From: Dipodascopsis uninucleata var. uninucleata
Taxonomy: Eukaryota > Ascomycota > Lipomycetes > Lipomycetales > Lipomycetaceae
Direction: 5' to 3'
DNA: 64,000 bases
Assembly (NCBI GenBank): GCA_030568195.1
Contig: JAJLTO010000006.1
Span: 310,001-374,000, forward strand
The position numbers were made by a program, and so were the translations under genes. The notes under the pieces were generated by a model. The model saw nothing but the letters and a program-made list of their open reading frames with translations, did not search any database and was not told the origin of the DNA. Shown in pieces: positions 37,768-49,460 of this stretch; position 1 is the first letter of the stretch, and each line of letters begins with the position of its first letter.

Positions 37768-39576
37768 TCAAGTCATTGATTCTGTCTCTGGTGATAGCGA
37801 TTTAGTAAGCTCATATGCTTTCATCCTTTTATCTTTCAATGAGTCAGATATAGGACGACGAGCTGCAACACTGACCCCTTCTATAACATGGACAATAATT
37901 GGAGCACCGTTTTCAGGAACCTTTCCAGACACACGTATCTCTACAAAACCGACTCCACGAACAACAATATCTACGCCGCCACCATCAACGTAGATTTTGG
38001 TTGAATGAGTAAACTGTGACGCGCACTCGCGTGATGTAGCAATAAGCAGAGAGTCACGAGGATGGGCTATAGTATCTTTGGCTTTATCAATATTTGTGTT
38101 GGCATACACACCCAATTGACCTCGGCGCCCGATTGATGGCCATGCAATGACATTCGATTCTGGTGACTCAACTAGTAAAAGTCCACCAACATTAAGACAT
38201 TGACCTGACTTCAAGACTGTATAGTCTCTGTTCTTGCTCTTTAGGAAGTCTGGAACAACTAACTGCTTTAACTTATCCGGTTTGACATAGTACCAGAGGT
38301 TATTTGTAGAGTCTTCGATTCCTGGAAGATCAATCACTGTTCGATTCTTTGTTCTTGATCCAACGGTATAGTGTAGTGCAGATCTAGTCATTCCAGGAAC
38401 AAAACTCTCTACAGGGCCCTCCTTTTTAATTTGGCCATGGGCAGGCCGTTTTGTGCCTTGTCCACGGTTAATTAGCGCTGATATTAGTCTACTTTTACCC
38501 ACATTCGTATATCCAACGAAATAAGATTTGGTAGACAAAGAGCCGATTAGACGCTCCAGACCCCAGCCAACTCTGGCTGACACAAAATGAACCTGATCAG
38601 GAGATAATCTGGTAGGTCTAACTTCTGTTGTATCTTGCTTTTCTAGAAGCTTACACTCTGGTATCAGATCAGCTGTTCTTAAACGATGAACTCCAGCACC
38701 ACCAATACCTTCGTTCCAGAGATTGAGATTACTATCATGATGCATAGTGGATTTGTGCTTAGCAGCTAGTTCTAGTGACTTTTTTTGTATGTCGATAGTC
38801 TTCTCTAGTAGTCCAATGTAATAAGTTTTGATTCTTTCTCTTAGTCGTATTTTATCATTCGTTAGCAGATCAGCACGATTAATCACATAAAGTATCTTAT
38901 CTGGCTGCTTGTTGTACTGATGTAAGAGTAATTCGAGTGGTAGGACGGAGGTTGGAAAATCTAGCGCATCTATAACATGCACCAAGGTATAAGATTGTTT
39001 TGAAGAAGGTAACTCATTGAATATGCTGTCGAGAGCGATACTTGGTAAAATATGGAGCTTGCTATGATGAAGAAGATCGTTGCAGCGCTTACAAACCAGA
39101 CCTTTATAAGACTCGCTTACTGGGTTTTGCTCCCTTGAATCGTCCGTTCGAGCGATAGTTTCTATAAGTGCTTCTTCATAACTACCAACCTGAATTTCCT
39201 TCTTGTCGACTATACCTAGGAGATCTTTAGTGCCAGTATCCAAATCAGCTATGAACCTTTCGTAGAATGTATCCGATTCCTTCATGAACTTCTTTGTTGA
39301 TCGTTTAGAATTACCGTTGCCTTTACCATTAATATTTGCTTGCTTGAGCAGCTCTATAGAAACATATCCTGGTCTTTCTTCAGCTGTCTTGTTCGTATGG
39401 AATGGTGCCCCGCAGGAAGGACATTGGTTTCCCTTGGTTATCGTTCTCAGCTCTTCATTTTTTGAGATATAGCTTTGAAAATCTCGAACGCTAGCTCTGG
39501 ATATATAGTTACTGGAAGGACAAAGAAGCTTATAAAGTCTTAAAGGTGGCACAAGGCTCCTCTGTAAAAGAAGCAT
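37768..39576 (-). CDS. GEP3: Mitochondrial circularly permuted GTPase, Gep3/YqeH family
   Basis: Single exon of 602 aa with a basic, hydrophobic N-terminus that looks like a mitochondrial presequence. Zinc-binding CPSC (52-55) and CKRC (162-165) precede permuted G motifs: NRAD (G4, 233), VSAR (G5, 332), GYTNVGKS (G1, 355), PGMT (G2, about 395) and DLPG (G3, 416). The G4-G5-G1-G2-G3 order is diagnostic of YqeH-type GTPases. Members assist small mitochondrial ribosomal subunit assembly; yeast Gep3 interacts genetically with prohibitins. It is convergent with PAC2. Confidence 0.9.
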   Translation of the reverse strand: MLLLQRSLVPPLRLYKLLCPSSNYISRASVRDFQSYISKNEELRTITKGNQCPSCGAPFHTNKTAEERPGYVSIELLKQANINGKGNGNSKRSTKKFMKESDTFYERFIADLDTGTKDLLGIVDKKEIQVGSYEEALIETIARTDDSREQNPVSESYKGLVCKRCNDLLHHSKLHILPSIALDSIFNELPSSKQSYTLVHVIDALDFPTSVLPLELLLHQYNKQPDKILYVINRADLLTNDKIRLRERIKTYYIGLLEKTIDIQKKSLELAAKHKSTMHHDSNLNLWNEGIGGAGVHRLRTADLIPECKLLEKQDTTEVRPTRLSPDQVHFVSARVGWGLERLIGSLSTKSYFVGYTNVGKSRLISALINRGQGTKRPAHGQIKKEGPVESFVPGMTRSALHYTVGSRTKNRTVIDLPGIEDSTNNLWYYVKPDKLKQLVVPDFLKSKNRDYTVLKSGQCLNVGGLLLVESPESNVIAWPSIGRRGQLGVYANTNIDKAKDTIAHPRDSLLIATSRECASQFTHSTKIYVDGGGVDIVVRGVGFVEIRVSGKVPENGAPIIVHVIEGVSVAARRPISDSLKDKRMKAYELTKSLSPETESMT

Positions 39577-39984
39577 TGCTTTGCAGTCTTACAGTCAATA
39601 GCAGCTACGAGAGTATGCTGACTAGCGTAGTCGAAACTGAAAATTGAAATTTTTTTGTGATGTTCATCTGAAAGAGTTTGGGAACATTGATTCTAACAGG
39701 TCTCAAAAACTACATTCTACAAATCATGATAGTGGGAAAGTTTCCATGTCCATTTACCATTTAATAAAAATATATTTAAATAATTTCCTATAACCCACAA
39801 AGACTAGTATACCAAAAGATGAACCTAGGAATAGGTAAATATTACAGACACTAAATTTCCATCAACTTGCGCCAACTGGAATTGACGAGTGACTGTGACC
39901 TAGACCTAATAATAAAAGAAGATTTATGTACGTATATAAAACATTGATAGTGAATATATTATTGGCAAACGTCTTTAACACCAC
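39577..39984. other. Intergenic between GEP3 and NFU1
   Basis: 408 bp, AT-rich, between two minus-strand genes. It would contain the GEP3 promoter. No other feature seen. Confidence 0.45.
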
Positions 39985-40890
39985 CTAAGCAAGTCGTGGA
40001 GAATCATCATATCCTTTGCCGCCGGATGGAGGAACGTCTCCCTTCTCATTCTTGAGACGCTTCTCAAACTTCTCAAACTCCTTCAGAGAAATCTCTTCCT
40101 CAGGATCAAGAACTTGTTCAATACCGTTTACACCATCAACATAGTGCATAAGCATTGCCTCAATACCATTCTTCAAAGTGACGGAAGAGCTATCACAAGT
40201 ACGGCAGGCACCACGAAGCTTGAGCTGAACAACACCATCATCCGTAAATCCACGGTATTCAACGTCACCACCATCCTCCTGGATTGCAGGTCTGATTCTG
40301 GTATCTATCAACTCCTTGATCATGCTAATGGTCTCGGAATCACCCTCTTGTGGAAGAGTATCCTCGTTAGGAGCAGTGTCCTCAAGTAAGATTTTAGCAC
40401 CGGAGCTGAGATACTCAGTCAATAACGAGAAGACCTCTGGCTTGACAATGGCCCACGAAACAAATGGATCCTTCTCGATAGTAATGAAGTCGCGACCAAA
40501 CATGACGGATTTGACGCCATCGACAGTAAAGAGCTTTCTAGCCAAAGGAGAACCATGGGCCTCACGGCCATTTACAAATTCAACGGTACGTGCATCAGCA
40601 GGGAGAATATAAGTGTTAGGAATAAACTTCAAAGCATGCTCGTTTGGAGTCGTTGCTGTCTGAATAAACATCGTGCGCTTTGCGATCTTCTGGAACTGAG
40701 AGTTCTTGCTGAAAGCCGAGTCAGTAGCCACAGGGCTTCCACCATATCTATTATAGATAATGGTGCTTGGTCTTACAACAGAAGACGAAATAAGACGCCT
40801 TGCGCCAGTACTGGAAGCACCAGCAATGGCGGTTTTGCTAGCCGACAAAGTAAAATGCGGTACTGCACGTAGCATGATTGAACTAGACAT
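39985..40890 (-). CDS. NFU1: Mitochondrial iron-sulfur carrier Nfu1 (NifU-like)
   Basis: Single exon of 301 aa. A mitochondrial-type N-terminus (RRLISSSVVRPS) is followed by the Nfu N-domain (about 75-170, PNEHALKFIPNT and SPLARKLFTVDGVKSVMFGRDFITI). The NifU domain (about 185-255) carries the Fe-S-binding Cys229-X2-Cys232 in LRGACRTCDSSS. Nfu1 passes 4Fe-4S clusters to lipoate synthase, aconitase and complex II-type targets. Both domains and key cysteines are intact. Antisense open frames across it are shadows. Confidence 0.94.
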   Translation of the reverse strand: MSSSIMLRAVPHFTLSASKTAIAGASSTGARRLISSSVVRPSTIIYNRYGGSPVATDSAFSKNSQFQKIAKRTMFIQTATTPNEHALKFIPNTYILPADARTVEFVNGREAHGSPLARKLFTVDGVKSVMFGRDFITIEKDPFVSWAIVKPEVFSLLTEYLSSGAKILLEDTAPNEDTLPQEGDSETISMIKELIDTRIRPAIQEDGGDVEYRGFTDDGVVQLKLRGACRTCDSSSVTLKNGIEAMLMHYVDGVNGIEQVLDPEEEISLKEFEKFEKRLKNEKGDVPPSGGKGYDDSPRLA

Positions 40891-43522
40891 GTCTGTAGAT
40901 TTCTTTCAAATTGCTGTGATTCCAAAGAGCGCAATTAACCTTACACTTAGAACTCGTCAAACAGTAAAACACGCGGTTAAAACTGATCTTTTTCGTTTGA
41001 AGACTTTAGAATGGTTAAGCTTGAGTTATCAACGAAATAAACCAAACTACGTTAATAAGAAAATCACAAGGAGTGTTTTAATTACTAATCACAGGATAAT
41101 GAAATTTGCCCTATACTGAAAATGTCGTGCGCACGGTATAATATTGAAATACTATTATAAGCGGAGAACGAGAATTTGGCTATACTACAGTAACAGGATC
41201 CTTACCTATATATAAACATACGTACACAGCACATGTCCTGATCGACATCTTATGATGCTGTAGCTTCCTCAGATAGCACAATACGTGCCTGAGCAGCGTG
41301 CCTATCTCTCTGTGCAGAACGCTGCAGAAATCCACTCAGCAATTCGTTGCCTATTAAATCAATAGATGATTTCATTGTGACGTGGAGTTACCCGGTGCTG
41401 CTCACCACTGATACTCCGGGAAAATCACGTGACAGCGTCGTTGTTGGGATCTGATGTAAGGGTTTAATTGGCAGGGTCAGGTGTGCTGAGCAGCGAACGG
41501 GTCTAGGGCTGGAGACTGGCATACGAGAGAGCGGAGGAGGAACGGGACAGGAGCTGGCAGGAGAAGCAGGACAAACGAGTGGCGGCCGAGCAAGGGAATA
41601 GCAATCACGTAGAAGATTACGAGACGTTTGAGATAGCTAGCTGATTCATGAATGTGATGAGCCTGCTGTCATATACTCGTGCCATGGAGACAGGTGCGCG
41701 CTGAATTTGATCCGTATATTAAGGCACGAGTATGTTCTGGTTAGGAACGCAGTCGTGCACCTGATGCACGAGTGTGCGAGTATAGAGAGACACATTGAGA
41801 GACACATTGTTAGTGTTCTTTCCCGAGCGCCTCTTCCTGCCGCCGCTTTCAATGGAAATCATATAGGTACAAGTGACTAGCAAGAAGTTCTGTCAGCAGC
41901 GATATGTCATCAGTGGCTTGCCTTACTGGGCGTACATAGGCGCGCTTACTAAGATCAGGGCAGAATGGCAGAGGTCAAGATGCAAACGAAATAAGCGCAG
42001 ATCCTGTCTCGGAGGACGTGTTCCCTGAGAGATACTATATAGCATTGTGATATAACCCAGTCAACACGCCAATGTGCTCAGCTTCTAGTCTACACCATAT
42101 CATACTGTGCGTCTATGGCACACGGCACACGGAAAAGGAATACAGTTTTGAATATACAGCAGCAGCATCAGTAGCATAATGTGGGCGATGCACACATGCC
42201 ATAATGCACGCGCGCACAACCGGCATATCTACCGCCTAAAGAGTATATACATATATATATATATATATATATAGATATAAACTATGCACACATGCTATAT
42301 CCATAGACGAAAACATTGTACAGATGTCTCGTAGGTAACGGCCACTTGATTGATTGCCAATAAAGCGCTGCAGGACTCTCTACTTAGTATAAATAGTAAT
42401 GTGCTTGACTGTACGAAACATATGCGACCAACGTATGTACACAATATAAGGGACAGTCGCAGCAGCGGAGCAAAAGAAATGGATTCTAATAGAAATAAGC
42501 GCTTCTCGCATTATTCTGACATGCTACTAGTAAGACGATCTCCTACAGCTTGCTCCTGCACTACTGCGCAAGCAAAAGCTAGCAATAGGACTTCCACTAT
42601 ACTATTGCCGACAGCAACATTACTACCCGTAATATAAAAAATATAGTAATAGCATGGTAACAAATTTTACTGTGCAGCCCTACCACCACCACTATACTGC
42701 TACTGATCCACTTCTTCCGTATGATAATGGCAATCACAACACCGGACATTGGAAGTATCAGCACCAACCTCTCCAGCCACCCTATCTGCTCATTCTCGCC
42801 CCCCTCGCAATTCCAAAACTAAATCACCAGCTGCTTTATTCTGGTGCCTTTCCTTCCTGTAGCGAATTCATTTAGCTCACGGTTCAAACATATCAAATAA
42901 CAGTCGCCTGCTAGTGCTTCCTGGTGCAGTACACTAATGCACTGGCACCTGCAATTTATCCTCGACACACAAGCCGCAATCACGCGCCACAGAAGGCTAA
43001 CATAAAACTCTAATTTTAGGTTCGATCATTTTGTTCAGTTCACAAAGATCGGTAAATGCTAAGCAGCTAGACTGAAATCCAGTGATAAATAATAATAACA
43101 ATTATAACTGGTGCTGCTACTACTACAGACTGCCATCCATCAAAAGGATTTGCACGTCAACAACCAGCACAAGAGCTAGCTGCAAAATTTTCACCTAAAA
43201 GACAATTCCATAAGCTAGATCATTCTCTAGCCAGGTTTAGCTGTCCTTGCTATAGCTACTTGACAGCCTATCGCATTGAAATTTCTTCTGTTTAACTAAT
43301 TTAATCTAATCCTGGGCAAAAAAGGAGCACGTCCTACGACTCGCCTTAAAAATTTAACGGCCACCAAGCAAGCATTTTTCTGCTGAAACCCAGTCAGCCC
43401 AACCTTCTTTCGTCCTCTTAGTCTCTTTATCCAGGCTCTATCATCTTCTTGCAGCCTGTGTCTCGTCTCGCGGAACTCAACTAGCCCAGATCTTCTTCTC
43501 AAGCTTCCGTCTTGCATGTCCA
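40891..43522. other. Long gene-free interval upstream of MED15
   Basis: A 2.6-kb interval between the divergent NFU1 and MED15 starts. The MED15 side ends in a pyrimidine-rich leader (about 43400-43510). It contains a TA microsatellite near 42251 and a CA/GC-mixed stretch (41900-42240). Open frames at 41646-41852, 42350-42637 and 43296-43574 show no coding features. Confidence 0.5.
42251..42273. repeat. (AT)n microsatellite
   Basis: Eleven uninterrupted AT units, within a wider TA-rich run (42244-42281). Confidence 0.95.
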
Positions 43523-45106
43523 ATGAACCAGCAAAACTTCCCTCTCGGATCAGCATCCTCTTCGTCGAACACAATGCAGGGCGTGGGTGCTACGGGCGCC
43601 CACCAGCTCACGGGAACTTGGAAGGATACAATCAGCCAGGCTCAGCGCCAAACGTTTATCAATGCCTTGTAAGTCTATCTTATGCTATGTCTTCCACTAG
43701 CCTTTCCATAGTTCTGGTCGCATCCGAAGTCGACCCGCTTCGACTTTTTCTTCGCTTCTGTCAGCCTGACGCTGCGATGCGCTATCTTTTGGCCTGTCCT
43801 GCACGTCTGAAAAGACTCTGATGGATAGATATGCTTGCTTGCTTGTGTCTGACTCTGATCGCCTCTCATACTAACGATGAATTCTTCTAATCTTCTAGTG
43901 TCAACGCGTTTAAAAAGCTGTCGCCGACAGGTCCACAGGATAAGATCGTGAACTACGCACAGGCAATGGAGAGCCAGGCATTTCAACAGGCCCACACTAA
44001 GGTATTTACTTGATCCCTTTTTTCTTTCTATACCCACTATCCGCTTACTATGGAGCTATCTTTGCGAGATTTTTATTTTCATGCGAGACAAAATCTCTGT
44101 CTTGTGATCAAGTTTTTAACTTTTCTCTTCTTCGTATCTACAGGAGGAATATGTGAACGCATTGAAGAGTCGCATGGAGTACGTCCGAAATTCGATCGAT
44201 AATAGGCGGCGGAATAACGGTGGCGCGCTCCCTGCGCAGGGCTCCCAGCAAGTCCAATCTCAAGCTCAACAAGCGCAGGCACAAAACCGGCTCCAGCAGC
44301 AGCAGCAACAACAGCAGATGTCTTTTCTGCAACAACAACAACAACGACAAGATGGTATGTACAACATGATGCAGTCACAGGTGCCGCAGCAGGCGCAGGC
44401 CCAACCGCAACAGCAGATACCACAACAACAACAGCTGAATGCAGGCTCACAGTTTCACCAGCAACCAGGGCAGGGCCAAATTCAACCAAATGTTCCTCAG
44501 CAGACCGCTGCCTCTATTGCGAATAATTCTCATCAGAATTTTCACACTGCATCATATCAGAATGCTCTCCGTCAATTCATGTCGCAGCAGTCGCAACAAG
44601 CTCAGCAGCAGTCCCCCGAACTTCTGATGCAGCAACAGCAGCAACAACAACAACAGCAGCAACAGCAACAACAGCAACAGCAACAACAACAACAACAACA
44701 ACAGCAACAACAACAACAACAACAGCAACAACAGCAACAGCAGCAGGCGCAGAAACAGCAGCAAGCTACTCAGTCCCAACAGTCTGGACAGCAGTCTCGT
44801 GCTAATGCGGCCTTGTTGGCTCAGCTGATGCAGCAGAAAAATAGAATGTCAAATTCACAGCAGCTGCAGGGACAGAATAGCGATCAAGTTGCTAATATAC
44901 AGCAACAAATAGCCTCTCAACAGGGAGGAGTGCCTCAATTCCCTTCTCCACAGATGGGACAGCAGTTTGCTCAGCATATTCAGAACGCGCAACAAGTCCC
45001 CCAGCAGCAAGCCTCTCAATCAAATGTCGCTGGAAACAATCAGAGAGGAGTGGGTGCTAATCAGAATGACCTGAACTCAATGTTGCAAATGCTGAGGAGA
45101 CAGCAA

Positions 45107-45139
<33 letters not shown>

Positions 45140-48070
45140 GGTCCGGCATCAAACTCACAAGGAGGGCCACAAGTTCAGATGCCCAGGATGGGCAACTCTG
45201 GTCAACAGCAAGAGGGTGTCGATCCTCAACAAGCAAGATCAGGAAACTTTACACAACTACAGCAAGCTCAATTTTTAATGTTTCAAAAGATGCTACAGCA
45301 AAAAGCTGCTCAGCAACAACAACAAGGAGCCGGCCAGAATTCACAACAGGCAAATCAAGATTCGGTGCAACCTGTAAACCCACAGTTTGCTCAGCAACCA
45401 GGCGTATCAATGCCTGTAACTCAGCCAAATGTACCGGTTCAGCAAGCCAGTGCCGCGATGCAATCTTTTGGCAATCCGCAGCAACAGGGCCAACAACCAC
45501 AGGCTCAGCAGGCTCAGTCACAGGCTCAGCAACCAGATCTTAAGAGCCTAGTGATAAAAATGCCAATTCCGCCTGCACTACTAAAGTCTATGCCGTTCTT
45601 ACCTCCAGAAGTCAATACTTGGACGCAAATTTTTAAGTTGTTCCAAAATCAGACTTTACCAAGAGATCTACTGTCAATTGTGAAGAACGTTCATAGTCAG
45701 CATGAGAATTGGGTGAGAAATGTTTGGATGCAACAGCAGCAACAGCAACAACAACAACAACAACAACCTCAGTCTCAGCAACAACAACAACAGCAGCAAC
45801 AACAGCAGCAACAACAGCAGCAACAACAGCAGCAGCAACCGCAACAGCCGCAACGGCAGCAACAGTCACAGCAGCAGACCGCGCAACAATTAAACATGCA
45901 GACTGGCCAAAGAGCCATGAATTCTGCTCAAAACATATCACAAGGTATGAATCCAGCTGCTGCTATTACCAATAATCAATCTTCTGGTACTGGCAGGATG
46001 CCTGCAAATCGCGCCGTCGCTAAAGCGGATGCTTCTTCGAACTTGATTAGAGGAAATATGATGGCATCTCAACAGCAACAGCCAAATGCTAACCAACCTC
46101 AATCCCAGCAAGGTGTAGGTCCACAGTCTGCTTCAATGACTATTCCACATCATTTTCCGGGAAATAATTCAGAGGGAACTCCTGTTATGCCTAATATGAA
46201 TATGCCCCATCCTCAACAGCAAGCTATTTACAACAACAAGATAATTTCCCAATCACCACAGCAAAAAGCTTCCGGTATACCTGTAATACAACCGGTACAA
46301 ATCCAACAACAGCAAATGCCATCGCAAACTAAGCAACAGCTACAAAATCAATGGCTGATGGAGCAGCAGCAACAGGGCCAACAACAGGTTAACAGACAGC
46401 AGCTGTTGGCAAGTCAGCAAAATGCAAACCGTATCGGAGCGGTTCCTCCTCAAACTGTGCAAGGTCAGCAACAGCAACAGCAGCAACAGCCATCTCAGGG
46501 TACAGAGGATCAAATGAAACCTGTTTATTCCGCCGAGCAGCAGGAACGTGACCGAGAACGTCTAAAGGAGCTCTATGACGAGATAATACGAACGAGGCCC
46601 AAACCAACGATTTTTGAATTATCGCAGGATGATGCGAATAAGGTCCGAACAAATATTATTCAGCTCCAAGAAGCTTGCAGACAGTTGGAGCGTCTTATAC
46701 AGTGGTCACTCGTATCACTTCATAACGAACCAATAACGAGAAAACTAATGCTCATGCAGCTTCAATATAGAGAACAATTAGATGCACTTCAAAGAGGAAT
46801 ATTTTATTTCAATATACAGACGATGACAAATTTTAAGCAAGAGTTGAGTCGAGTCTTCAACTTTTTCCGTCGCACTCAGCAGAAGGCAAATGAATTGAAA
46901 GCTGCCGGTAATTTACCAGTTCAGGCTAGACCTCAGATAATAGGACAGCAACCACAAAATTCTCAGTTTCCACAGCAAGCATCTGTGCAAAATCAACGAC
47001 AAGCACAGGTTCAACCTACGACACAAGGACAACAGGGCCAACAACAGCCAGTAATGCAGACTGCTCCAGCTCAAATCGCCCAGCAGGGTCAAGCTCCATA
47101 TAATATGATGGTGATGCAAAACCAGCAAGCTCGGCTAAGACAGGCAGGTATTAATCAAGCGCAAATTAATATGCAGCAAAATCTACCAGATCAGAATTTT
47201 GGACAATCAGGTCAATACGTTCCTCCTGGAATTGTGACTAATGCTAACTCTGCAGCCATACCAGCGCCAGCTCCAGCTCCAGCACCTGCGGCCGCTGTTA
47301 CTGCTGTCCGTGGTGGACGACCCAGAATCAATAAGGCACAAGGTCAGCCACAGGCACAAGGAATAGCAGCTGGAAATAACATGAATATTACTGGACAAGG
47401 ACCACATCAGTATATGTCTGCTAACGTTCAGGCACAGAGACCACAATCTCAGGTTTCAAATGTATCAGTACCTCAAGCAATGGCATCTTCGACGGCTACT
47501 TCATCTACTCCACTAGTATCGGTGTCATCACAGCCCTCACCGGCAATGACAGGACGTCCATTAACGGGACTGAGCCCTCAAGGTGTGCCGATGTATACCT
47601 CGAACTCGACCCCTATTGACTCTTCGCAGCTTAAACTTCCTCAAGGTCGTAAGCGATCATTACCATCTAATAAGTCTGGAAGTCCTATTGTCATAGAAGC
47701 TGAGCCACCTTCGAAGAAGGAGAAGGTAGATAGTAGACAACCAGTTGCAGGAAATTCGATCGCTGCAACTGCAGGTAAACCTGGGTTAAAGAATATCACT
47801 GGAAAGACGCTCTTGCCTGCAACGGGTATGACACCTGAAAGAACTCCAGGAGTGGAAGATTTAAACTCTCAACAGCAAGCTGCAATGGAAGAGGAAGCCA
47901 GAAAGAGAAAGGAGTTAGCAGAAAAAGATCCATTGGGTTATGCATTACAAAGTGTTGCTGAAGTGTGTGGAGTTGATCCGGTAACCGGGAAGCAATTAGG
48001 AGATGCATCGCTTGCTCCAATTCACAGTCTAGTGAAGCCTCTTCGTGTTTTATACGCCAGTGTTTTATAA
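43523..48070 (+). CDS. MED15: Mediator tail subunit Med15/Gal11
   Basis: Three exons, 43523-43668, 43899-44001 and 44144-48070, encoding 1391 aa. The spliced N-terminus forms the KIX domain (about 30-115): LTGTWKDTISQAQRQTFINAF, VNAFKKLSPTGPQDKIVNYA, FQQAHTKEEYVNALKSRMEYV. Most of the rest is Gln/Asn-rich with three polyglutamine tracts. A structured block near 790-905 (EQQERDRERLKELYDEII, LQEACRQLERLIQ, FKQELSRVFNFFRRTQQ) and a C-terminal block LAEKDPLGYALQSVAEVCGVDP follow. Med15 receives activators through KIX and its other activator-binding regions and relays to RNA polymerase II. Antisense frames rich in leucine over the CAG/CAA runs are artefacts. Confidence 0.92.
44630..44746 (+). repeat. 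CAA/CAG tract encoding 39 glutamines in MED15
   Basis: Mixed CAA/CAG codons give 39 consecutive Gln. Interspersed CAA is expected to make the tract less slippery than pure CAG. Confidence 0.95.
45101..45139 (+). repeat. CAG/CAA tract encoding 13 glutamines in MED15
   Basis: In-frame run of 13 Gln codons. Confidence 0.95.
45731..45838 (+). repeat. Two adjacent polyglutamine tracts in MED15
   Basis: Twelve Gln codons (45731-45766), then Pro-Gln-Ser, then 21 Gln codons (45776-45838). Confidence 0.93.
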
Positions 48071-49037
48071 TACTGAAAAGTTGGATCACTAGATGGTTTA
48101 ATTGAAAAGACAATTGATTCTGGAGGCTATAGCTTTCTGTGTATATTAGTTTATTGGAGATAGCCAAAGTATGAAAGCTGCAGTTTCAATTTTCCTATTT
48201 TGTTGCGGGATTGTAAGCAATAGCCTAGTCTTCAACTACGGATACAGGTGTTTTGAGTAAAAAAGCATTCAAAAGCGGTTACATGTCGTAAAATATCTGT
48301 TATGAATACCAAGCAGATGTGTTACTACTCTGATATTAACATGCTAGTAGCTTGGCTACTACTTCCTATGTTATTTGTTTTACTATTTTATTGTTATCAC
48401 AGTTTAGTCTTTTCATATATACTATTAGTATTTCATTTTTTTATTATGACTGATATTGTTATCATGATTGTTTGGACTGAATTATTCAAATGAAAAGTTT
48501 TTGTTTTAACATGTTCATTTATATCTTTTATTATTATTTACTATTAGTTATTTATATCCGTACTATTAATTAATACCATATAATAGTGTTACTCGTTCTA
48601 ATAGTATATAATGCAACGAACGCTTTAATATTTATAGTGCAATGGATTATGTACACCTGACTGAAATCATTCAATTAAACTAACAAATGATAGATATAAC
48701 ATCATAATTTTACAGATGACAGAACTTCTGAGGCTGTATCCATATCAATATTTATCCAACGGAAGAAAGGATTCCCCAACAAGCTATAGAATACAAGTAG
48801 TGCACCAAGTATTTTTGTCCAAGAAACATCAAGCAGGAAGACTAAACAAAATCAAATACTTGGGCCAAAAGTTTTAATTAGTCAAGAAATTCCGAAACGC
48901 CATAACAAACTAGAGTAGAAACACAAGACTTCTGTATATAAGACAATAAGTCTCAGTAATAATCTAATGTCCTCTCATTATACATGTATTTACTCTCCGA
49001 ACAGTACCAAACATCACTCAAGGAAGAAATCGAGGTC
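48071..49037. other. Intergenic, convergent 3' flanks
   Basis: AT-rich interval after MED15. The open frame at 48302-48493 is composition-driven. Nothing else seen. Confidence 0.5.
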
Positions 49038-49460
49038 CTAGATTCTATTCTCGATCTCTGCACCATTGGAGAGTCGCTTTGAGCGCTCTATCTCTAGAAG
49101 ATCCAATTCGGCCCTGAGTGCTCTAAACCTCCGCTCCAATACTTGACGCTCTTCAATATTATGCGTAGACGGATTTGGCGGTAAGAGGCGAGCAACAGCA
49201 CTAAGTTGCCTCCTAACGTCTACATAGGATCTTGCCAAACGATCACTTTCGCTCTGTAGAACATTAGGTTCACACGTAAATTCTGCAGCACTCGGCTCTG
49301 CAGTAGAATCCTCGTAGGGAATATCGGATGGAGGTCGGGGTAATGGCTTGTTTCGTTGCGAATTTGTGAATTGTCGAGGAGTTGGGCTAACCCTCGAAGG
49401 CGACGATCCTCCTGTCATTGTGCTCCCGTTGTGTGACTTTTCACTGGAGCAAACGTGCAT
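49038..49460 (-). CDS. Unrecognised small protein with C-terminal coiled coil
   Basis: The open frame encodes 140 aa from the first ATG, or 125 aa from MTGGSSPS. A Ser/Pro-rich, basic N-terminus (SPSRVSPTPRQF, NKPLPRPPSDIPYE) contains a proline-rich SH3-ligand-like stretch. A charged, heptad-like helix follows (ARSYVDVRRQLSAVARLL, IEERQVLERRFRALRAELDLLEIERSKRL). I do not recognise the family. An acceptor-like CTTAG with an upstream branch-like GCTAAT lies just 5' of the ATG (exon edge 49467), so one or more 5' exons may exist. Candidates are an ATG exon 49743-49703 or a donor GGAG|GTGAGT near 49753. It converges on MED15. The coding status is likely; the 5' end is open. Confidence 0.5.
   Translation of the reverse strand: MHVCSSEKSHNGSTMTGGSSPSRVSPTPRQFTNSQRNKPLPRPPSDIPYEDSTAEPSAAEFTCEPNVLQSESDRLARSYVDVRRQLSAVARLLPPNPSTHNIEERQVLERRFRALRAELDLLEIERSKRLSNGAEIENRI

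Noticed and set aside
40760-41119. 119-codon plus-strand frame antisense to the start of NFU1
   Set aside because: It overlaps the confident NFU1 presequence and continues into AT-rich promoter sequence.
44138-44779. Minus-strand frames made almost entirely of leucine over MED15
   Set aside because: They are the reverse complement of CAG/CAA glutamine repeats and have no independent coding signal.
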